Assembly (NCBI GenBank): GCA_900540335.1
Contig: UQFC01000117.1
Span: 1 to 7,604, forward strand
Length of the DNA stretch: 7,604 bases
From: an uncultured Clostridium sp.
GTDB lineage: Bacteria > Bacillota > Clostridia > Lachnospirales > Lachnospiraceae
Direction of reading: 5' to 3'
Shown: piece after piece, positions 1-4,614 of the stretch
How positions within the stretch are numbered: position 1 is the stretch's first letter
Layout: every line of letters begins with the position of its first letter
Position numbers and translations under genes: made by a program
The notes under the pieces: generated by a model
What the model was told of the DNA's origin: nothing
Databases searched by the model: none
The model's input: only the letters and a program-made list of their open reading frames with translations

Positions 1-1663
1 CGGTTACTTCAACAGTAATATCTCCGTTGTTGCCCTTGCCGGTTCCCTCGTAAACGCCGTCCTTGTAGCTGCCCTGAACCTCAGGAGCTGCTGCTTCCTC
101 GCCGCCGTCTGCGGTAATCTCAGCCTCAGTGTGTCCGCCGTTTGCTTCTACATAAGCCTCTGCGCCGGTACCTGCAATACGGCCAAATACAACAATATCA
201 GTTACAGCATTTCCGCCCAGACGGTTTGCACCGTGTACGCCTCCGGTAATCTCACCGGCAGCGAACAGTCCGGGAATTGCGCTTCCGTCTGCCTTCAGAA
301 CCTCACAGGCTGTGTTAATCCTAACGCCGCCCATGGTGTGATGAATAGCCGGTGCGCACAGAGCTGCATAATACTTCGGCTGATCCAGCGGAAGCTCCAT
401 GCTCTCACGGCCGAACTCATCATCCTTGCCTGCTGCCTGATATCCTGCATATGCCTTCAGAGTCTCTGCCAGAGCAGCGCCGTCTACACCGATTGCCTCG
501 CCCAGTGCTTCCGGAGTATCTGCCTCTGTTACAATACCCTTCTTAATATAAGACTCAATTGCTGCCAGACTCTCTCTTACTGCCTGATCAAATACCAGAT
601 AGCACTGACCGTCTGTCTGCTCCAGAATTGCTGCAGATACTACGTCACGAGTCTCCAGTTCGTTTACAAAACGTTTTCCTTCTTTGTTAACCAGAATAGC
701 ACCGTTTCCGCGTACACCCTCGGTATACATGGTCTGGGTCTCCGGGTTTACAGTCGGATGAGTCTGGATCTGCTCCATATCTACGAACTCTGCACCCAGC
801 TCCTTTGCCATGGTGATACCGTCGCCAGTTGCACCTGCATGGTTGGTAGTACCAAAACCGGCCAGATCCGGCTTATACTCCTCTACCATCTCTGCATTGG
901 CGCCAAAACCGCCGGTTGCCAGAATCACTGCGGTACAGTCAATGGTCATTTCCTTGCCGTTCTTATCCTCAGCAGCAACGCCGCATACAGCGCCTTCGTC
1001 ATTTACCAGAATCTGCTTTGCAGTAGTTTCCAGAAGAACCGGAATGTTCAGCTCTGCCATCTTATTGTTCAGAGCCTTTACTAACATAGGTCCTACTGCA
1101 GAGGTATCGGTGGGACGATGGATACGCTTTACGCTTGCTCCGCCGAACATGCCCACAACGCTTAAATCTCCGCCAATCTCATTCACCCAGTCTACTGCTG
1201 CTGCAGAATTCTCTGCCATAACAGTAACCAGCTCCTTGTTGTTTAACTCCTTGCCGCCCTTCATAGTATCTTCTACATACAGCTCAACGGAATCCTCGAT
1301 TCCCTCTGCCTCCTGATACTTGGTTGCGCAGGCGTTAAGTCCGCCGGTAGAACGTGTCGTATTTCCTCCGGTAATCGGCATTTTCTCCAGAACAACAACG
1401 TCGGTTGCTCCATCCTGAACTGCCTGAATTGCTGCAGTCATACCAGCTCCGCCGGCTCCGATTACTACGATATCAGCCTGCTGGCTCTCACCCGCCGGCT
1501 CAGTTGCCTCTGCAGTTGTCTCTGCCTCGGTAGCTGCTTCTGTAGTGGCTGCTTCTGTTGCTGCAGTTGTTGTGTCGGCTGTCTTGCCGCCGCATGCTGC
1601 CAGGGACAGAACCATAGCTGCTGCCATCACTGCGGAAACCAGTTTCTTACCTGATTTTCTCAT
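1..1663 (-). CDS. Secreted lipoprotein flavin reductase of the fumarate/urocanate reductase family, 3' end cut by window edge
   Basis: The first 554 residues are visible; the end lies left of position 1. A lipoprotein signal peptide ends in lipobox L21-A22-A23-C24, followed by a Thr/Ala/Glu-rich linker (about 28-60). The FAD fold starts with GAGGAG at 69-74. Catalytic residues of the soluble fumarate reductase (flavocytochrome c3) family are present with matching spacing: H302 in QTHPT, T314/E315, R339 in ETRD (the proton-donor Arg), H441 in HHTMGG and R481 in ANRLGG. An FMN-binding domain begins near 533 (YKDGVYEGTG) and runs off the edge. The family reduces fumarate or related alpha,beta-unsaturated acids at the cell surface, receiving electrons through covalently bound FMN. 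M312 sits where fumarate reductases have Met and urocanate reductase has Tyr, so urocanate is less likely; the true substrate is open. The start at 1663 has GGGAGG (1675-1680) upstream. Codons favour AAG and GAG strongly, suggesting high expression. Confidence 0.93.
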   Translation of the reverse strand, partial: MRKSGKKLVSAVMAAAMVLSLAACGGKTADTTTAATEAATTEAATEAETTAEATEPAGESQQADIVVIGAGGAGMTAAIQAVQDGATDVVVLEKMPITGGNTTRSTGGLNACATKYQEAEGIEDSVELYVEDTMKGGKELNNKELVTVMAENSAAAVDWVNEIGGDLSVVGMFGGASVKRIHRPTDTSAVGPMLVKALNNKMAELNIPVLLETTAKQILVNDEGAVCGVAAEDKNGKEMTIDCTAVILATGGFGANAEMVEEYKPDLAGFGTTNHAGATGDGITMAKELGAEFVDMEQIQTHPTVNPETQTMYTEGVRGNGAILVNKEGKRFVNELETRDVVSAAILEQTDGQCYLVFDQAVRESLAAIESYIKKGIVTEADTPEALGEAIGVDGAALAETLKAYAGYQAAGKDDEFGRESMELPLDQPKYYAALCAPAIHHTMGGVRINTACEVLKADGSAIPGLFAAGEITGGVHGANRLGGNAVTDIVVFGRIAGTGAEAYVEANGGHTEAEITADGGEEAAAPEVQGSYKDGVYEGTGKGNNGDITVEVT

Positions 1664-1716
1664 AATATTTCTTTCCTCCCAAATAAAATACGTCTTTCAC
1701 GCATGGATACCGATTC

Positions 1717-1745
1717 AGCTTATCATATCGTTAATTTAATGTCAA
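1717..1745 (-). promoter_or_regulatory. Sigma-A-type promoter of the flavin reductase gene
   Basis: On the minus strand a perfect TTGACA (-35, 1740-1745) is followed after 17 bp by TAAGCT (-10, 1717-1722), which is preceded by TGA, giving an extended -10 (TGn). The -10 hexamer itself matches only 3 of 6, but the perfect -35 and the TGn compensate. Transcription would start near 1710, giving a leader of about 47 nt before the ATG at 1663, with the ribosome site at 1675-1680. The promoter lies in the 107-bp gap after the kinase gene, so the reductase can be expressed separately from the kinase operon. I see no hairpin terminator for the kinase in this gap. Confidence 0.6.
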
Positions 1746-1752
1746 TTAAATT
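1733..1752. repeat. Perfect 8-bp AT-rich inverted repeat over the -35 box (operator candidate)
   Basis: The plus strand reads AATTTAAT, GTCA, ATTAAATT: two perfect 8-bp arms around a 4-bp spacer. The -35 box of the reductase promoter (1740-1745) lies inside it. It has no GC in the arms and no following T-run positioned as for a terminator, so a protein-binding site is more plausible than a terminator. No known operator consensus (FNR, Rex, CcpA) fits well. Confidence 0.5.
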
Positions 1753-1770
1753 TTAATTTTTTCTTTACTC

Positions 1771-3201
1771 TTACAGGTTTGTGGAGCGGGGAAGGGAGAA
1801 AATAAACTCCGAACCAACGCCTTCTGTACTGATTACATCAATATTTTCCCCGTGCGCCTGGATAATTTCCTTTACGATTGCCAGTCCCAGTCCGGTTCCT
1901 TTTTTGTCCTTTCCGCGGGACTGGTCGGATTTATAAAACCGCTCCCAGATTTTCTTGATACTCTCTTTGGGAATTCCTTCTCCTGTATCCTTCACAGAAA
2001 TAAAAACCTTCTCATTTTTTGCATAAGCCTGAATATAAATAACAGAGTCTGCATGGCTGAATTTAATGGCATTGTCAATCAGGTTATAAAGCACCTGCTG
2101 AATTTTCCCCAGATCCCCGTAAACCATCTGAATAGCATCAGAAAAGGTCAGCTCAAACACAATATTTTTTGTGCCGCAGGTTCCCTCAAAAGAAGCCGCC
2201 GTATCCTTAATCACACGGTTGATGTCAAAATTGGTCCGGGAGAGATATCCCTTGCTGTCCAGGGAGTTGAGAGTCAGCATTCCCTGTGTCAGCTTGGTCA
2301 GCCGCTCTGTTTCTGAAATCACTCTGGTCAGGTATTTTTCGTACATTTCCGGAGGAATGGTTCCGTCAATAATCGCCTCCAGATAGCCCTTGATGGAAGT
2401 CAGAGGAGAACGGAAGTCATGAGAAACATTGGCAATAAAATTCCTCTGGTACTCCTCCATTTTATCCAGCTCACTGGACATATAATTCAGCGTTGCCGCC
2501 AGGTATCCCATCTCATCTCTGGAATTCAATTCAATGTGGTATTCCAGGTTTCCTGCCGCATATTCATTGGCCCCTTCCGTTATCTTTTTCAGGGGAATGG
2601 ATACGGTTTTGCGGAATACCAGCAGAATAATCAGGGACAGCACAAAAATAAAGGCCGCGGAAATATAAACCACATCAAGACTTTTATTGCTGGCTTCCCG
2701 GATTTCAGAAACGGGCATATGAACCAGGACATACCCGTAGGTATTATAATTTCCCGTAATAGGAGCAGAAACTGTCATCACATCATAGGGAAACAGTCCG
2801 TAATAATTGCCGATCGAATATTGACGGTTTCCTTTTGCCGTCGGATCAAAACCGGGAATCTCTGTTCCCGCCCGGGCAGAACGGCTGCTGTCAGTCACTA
2901 CATTTCCCTGTCTGTTGACAATCCAGATCTCCGCCCCGGCAAAATCTGCCACTGCCTGAAGCTGGAGATAGGCTGTATCCATGTTCTGCTTTTTTGTCTG
3001 TCCGTTGTTTTTCCCCTGATATACGCTGCTGTATGCCGAGGCAATCAGGTTTGCCTCATCATAAATTTTTTCGGAATAAGACTCCAGCTGATGGCCGTAC
3101 ATAATACTTGAAGAAAAAGTGGAAATCGTGACAAATCCCAGCAAACCAAAAGCCAGATAGCCCAAAACAAATTTAAAATAGAGAGGAAGCTTTATTTTCA
3201 T
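1771..3201 (-). CDS. Membrane sensor histidine kinase (HAMP, HisKA, HATPase)
   Basis: This is a 476-residue sensor kinase of a two-component system. Membrane segments lie at about 9-31 and 176-197, flanking an extracytoplasmic sensor region of about 140 residues that looks like a PAS/Cache-type fold (VSAPI near 144-148). A HAMP linker (about 198-250) follows. The H-box NVSHDFRSPLTS gives phospho-acceptor H261; the N-box LYNLIDNAIKFS has N373 and N377; the G1 motif DTGEGIP is at 405-411, the F-box at 419-423 and the G2 motif GTGLGLA at 435-441. All catalytic motifs are intact. Its ATG overlaps the stop of the upstream DUF4230 lipoprotein gene by 4 bp (ATGA), implying translational coupling. 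No response regulator is encoded in the window, so its partner is elsewhere. The ligand is unknown. Proximity to the reductase and TRAP genes makes a role in controlling them possible but unproven. Confidence 0.95.
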   Translation of the reverse strand: MKIKLPLYFKFVLGYLAFGLLGFVTISTFSSSIMYGHQLESYSEKIYDEANLIASAYSSVYQGKNNGQTKKQNMDTAYLQLQAVADFAGAEIWIVNRQGNVVTDSSRSARAGTEIPGFDPTAKGNRQYSIGNYYGLFPYDVMTVSAPITGNYNTYGYVLVHMPVSEIREASNKSLDVVYISAAFIFVLSLIILLVFRKTVSIPLKKITEGANEYAAGNLEYHIELNSRDEMGYLAATLNYMSSELDKMEEYQRNFIANVSHDFRSPLTSIKGYLEAIIDGTIPPEMYEKYLTRVISETERLTKLTQGMLTLNSLDSKGYLSRTNFDINRVIKDTAASFEGTCGTKNIVFELTFSDAIQMVYGDLGKIQQVLYNLIDNAIKFSHADSVIYIQAYAKNEKVFISVKDTGEGIPKESIKKIWERFYKSDQSRGKDKKGTGLGLAIVKEIIQAHGENIDVISTEGVGSEFIFSLPRSTNL

Positions 3202-3815
3202 AATCCCTTGTCCTCAGTGCTGTCTGAAGCTTCAGCAGGAGCGTCTGTCCATTCTACCGTATATTCTTCGCCCAGCTGTTCGCCCACATTTTTCACATAG
3301 CCTTCAATTACATTTTTTGCCCTTTCCTTTGCCTGAATCAGCAGGGCGCCGTTGCTTCTGGCTGTTTCCTCCATATTTTTCTGGGCCTCAGCCAGAGCTG
3401 CCGTCTCTTCTTCTTTCGTGATTTTTGTTAAAAATCCTGTATCCGTCAGCGGCTCTCTCATAGATGCCTCATCCAGATCTACATTCAGAATCTCCGCGTC
3501 AGGAATGGCAATCTTTACCACGCCCCGGCTGTCCGGTCTGGAAACCGATACGCGGTTTACATCAATTCCCAGCTCTACAACTCCGCTGTACTCTGTCCAT
3601 ATTTTTTTATATCCGGTGCCAAGCCATTTGAACAGTCCGCTGGCCTCCGTCTCCGCCTTTGCTACATTATGATAATAGCATTTCAGCGTTGCCAGCTCGC
3701 ATACCGCGGCAATTCCGGAAAAGTCTGCTTCTTTTTTCTTTTCAGCGCATCCGGTCAGACTGCACACGCTTACAGACAAAGCCAGAAGCATTCCTGCTGC
3801 CCTATATCCTCTCAT
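3198..3815 (-). CDS. DUF4230-family lipoprotein
   Basis: This 205-residue protein starts with a lipoprotein signal peptide, MRGYRAAGMLLALSVSVCS, and lipobox L20-T21-G22-C23, so it is expected on the outer face of the membrane. The mature part resembles the DUF4230 family as I recall it: ATLKCYYHNVAK at 42-53, a beta-rich stretch at 79-112 (ELGIDV, VVKIAIPDAEILNVDL), then a long charged helix at about 133-180 ending in YTVEWTD. No catalytic residues are recognisable and the family's function is unknown. In-frame ATGs upstream at 3875 and 3830 are rejected because GGAGGAGA (3821-3828) sits just ahead of 3815 and the signal peptide fits only this start. It begins 22 bp after the neighbouring DUF4230 gene and overlaps the kinase start by 4 bp. 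It is apparently a diverged paralogue of the upstream gene. Confidence 0.85.
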   Translation of the reverse strand: MRGYRAAGMLLALSVSVCSLTGCAEKKKEADFSGIAAVCELATLKCYYHNVAKAETEASGLFKWLGTGYKKIWTEYSGVVELGIDVNRVSVSRPDSRGVVKIAIPDAEILNVDLDEASMREPLTDTGFLTKITKEEETAALAEAQKNMEETARSNGALLIQAKERAKNVIEGYVKNVGEQLGEEYTVEWTDAPAEASDSTEDKGL

Positions 3816-3820
3816 GCTTT

Positions 3821-3828
3821 TCTCCTCC
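3821..3828 (-). promoter_or_regulatory. Ribosome binding site fixing the start of the DUF4230 lipoprotein
   Basis: The minus strand reads GGAGGAGA five nt before the ATG at 3813-3815. It overlaps the alternative in-frame ATG at 3828-3830, so that ATG is part of the ribosome site and not the start. This moves the start 20 codons downstream of the longest possible reading frame. Confidence 0.8.
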
Positions 3829-3837
3829 ATTCTTCTG

Positions 3838-4410
3838 TCATTTCTCTGCCTGCCATACAAGAGTGTAGCCTGCATTCTCGAGAACCGGTGAAAGAAGAGC
3901 CTCCATCACCATTTTCAGATTTTCCTCCGCTGTCTCATACAGCTTTTCCGACTCTCCTGCCTCCCGCACAGCGTCCTCCTTGCAGAGGATCAGCATATCC
4001 TTCAGGGGAACGTCCGGATTCTTCGGAATATAGCTGAGAGAATCCTCGTCCAGAGTTGCAATCTGAACTGTAATCTCCGGAAGCACCGGAGTCACCGTCT
4101 TTTCCTCCTCCTGAATTTCAAAGGTCACATCCTCCATCTGGATTCCAACCTTTACGCTTGCATTGTAGGCAATATAACAGTCCACCCGTTCCGGATGCTT
4201 TTCGTTATACTTTTCCGCAATTCCGTTATACACAAACTCCGCTGTCGAAAGCTGACTGATATCTATCGCCTTCTCCAGCTGCGCAGAGGTAATGACATCC
4301 TCTTTCTCTATTCTGCTTATTACTGCCGGAAGCACCAGACAGGCCGCCAGCACTGCCGCGCCTGCCGCCATAACCGGAAACCGTTTTTTCTCAGGTTCGT
4401 TTTTCTTCAT
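3838..4410 (-). CDS. DUF4230-family membrane-anchored protein
   Basis: This 190-residue protein has a short basic N-terminus, one hydrophobic anchor (about 12-32) and an extracytoplasmic domain typical of DUF4230 as I recall it: ITSAQLEKAIDISQLSTAEF at 40-59, YNGIAEKY at 61-68, the beta stretch VKVGIQMEDVTFEI at 86-99, LPEITV at 110-115, DEDSLSYIP at 121-129, and a C-terminal amphipathic helix ending in GYTLVWQ. No lipobox is present, so anchoring differs from the adjacent paralogue. The function is unknown and no catalytic motif is visible. It is the first gene of an operon that continues with the DUF4230 lipoprotein (22 bp later) and the histidine kinase. AGGAG (4417-4421) supports the start at 4410. 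Co-transcription with a kinase suggests an accessory role in signalling or in envelope sensing, which is inference. Confidence 0.87.
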   Translation of the reverse strand: MKKNEPEKKRFPVMAAGAAVLAACLVLPAVISRIEKEDVITSAQLEKAIDISQLSTAEFVYNGIAEKYNEKHPERVDCYIAYNASVKVGIQMEDVTFEIQEEEKTVTPVLPEITVQIATLDEDSLSYIPKNPDVPLKDMLILCKEDAVREAGESEKLYETAEENLKMVMEALLSPVLENAGYTLVWQAEK

Positions 4411-4416
4411 TGTTTT

Positions 4417-4435
4417 CTCCTGCTGTTTTTACAGC
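4417..4435 (-). promoter_or_regulatory. Small hairpin abutting the ribosome binding site of the DUF4230 operon
   Basis: On the minus strand the leader contains GCTGT, AAAA, ACAGC (4435-4422), a perfect 5-bp stem with a 4-nt loop, directly followed by the ribosome site AGGAG (4421-4417), which shares no stem bases but touches the hairpin foot. It could tune translation or be incidental. There is no T-run, so it is not a terminator. Confidence 0.4.
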
Positions 4436-4480
4436 TTTTGTTTCTTTATTCTTCCTTTTGCTGCGGGAAACTTCTTTTTC

Positions 4481-4509
4481 ATTATATACAATTCCCTCTC
4501 TCGAAGCAA
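4481..4509 (-). promoter_or_regulatory. Promoter of the DUF4230-kinase operon
   Basis: The minus strand has a perfect -10 TATAAT (4481-4486) with TTGCTT as -35 (4504-4509, first three bases of TTGACA) at a 17-bp spacer. Transcription would start near 4474, giving a leader of about 63 nt to the ATG at 4410. It lies just downstream of the TRAP terminator, so the operon is expressed independently of the transporter. Confidence 0.6.
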
Positions 4510-4515
4510 TAGCAG

Positions 4516-4582
4516 AAAAACAGCGCTCCTTCCGGCAAAGGCCGGCACAATCCCCGGCTCTGCCTGAAAAAACGCTGTTTTT
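4516..4582. terminator. Rho-independent terminator of the TRAP operon, probably bidirectional
   Basis: A perfect 10-bp inverted repeat, AAAAACAGCG at 4516-4525 and CGCTGTTTTT at 4573-4582, brackets 47 nt that contain an inner perfect hairpin, CCGGC/GCCGG with an AAAG loop (4532-4545). Both strands end the outer stem in a T-run. It begins about 32 nt after the stop of the TRAP fusion gene and ends just before the next operon's promoter. The long branched loop is unusual for a simple terminator; the inner hairpin could form first. Confidence 0.7.
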
Positions 4583-4610
4583 ATTTCTGTTTTTATTTCT
4601 GTTTCTTTTT
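4575..4610. repeat. 12-bp tandem repeat, two exact copies and one degenerate copy
   Basis: CTGTTTTTATTT occurs at 4575-4586 and again at 4587-4598, followed by CTGTTTCTTTTT at 4599-4610 (10 of 12 identical). The first copy includes part of the terminator's outer stem, so each copy offers an alternative stem partner. The array lies between the TRAP stop codon and the terminator core. Confidence 0.75.
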
Positions 4611-4614
4611 CCTT

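Noticed and set aside
131..1084. 317-codon open frame on the plus strand
   Set aside because: It lies wholly antisense to the reductase gene, has a Cys/Leu-rich composition without any recognisable domain, and is explained by the reductase's strong codon bias, which removes stops on the opposite strand.
1..1663. Calling the reductase a urocanate reductase
   Set aside because: The pocket position that is Tyr in urocanate reductase is Met here (M312), so the specific name is not supported.
1733..1770. Terminator for the kinase gene
   Set aside because: The inverted repeat there has only A-T pairs in its arms and would form a very weak stem; a promoter and operator reading fits better.
2419..3111. 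230-codon open frame on the plus strand
   Set aside because: It is antisense to the intact histidine kinase and resembles no protein family.
3816..3875. Longer N-terminus for the DUF4230 lipoprotein
   Set aside because: It would overlap the upstream gene by 38 bp and place charged residues ahead of the signal peptide; the GGAGGAGA site points to the ATG at 3815.
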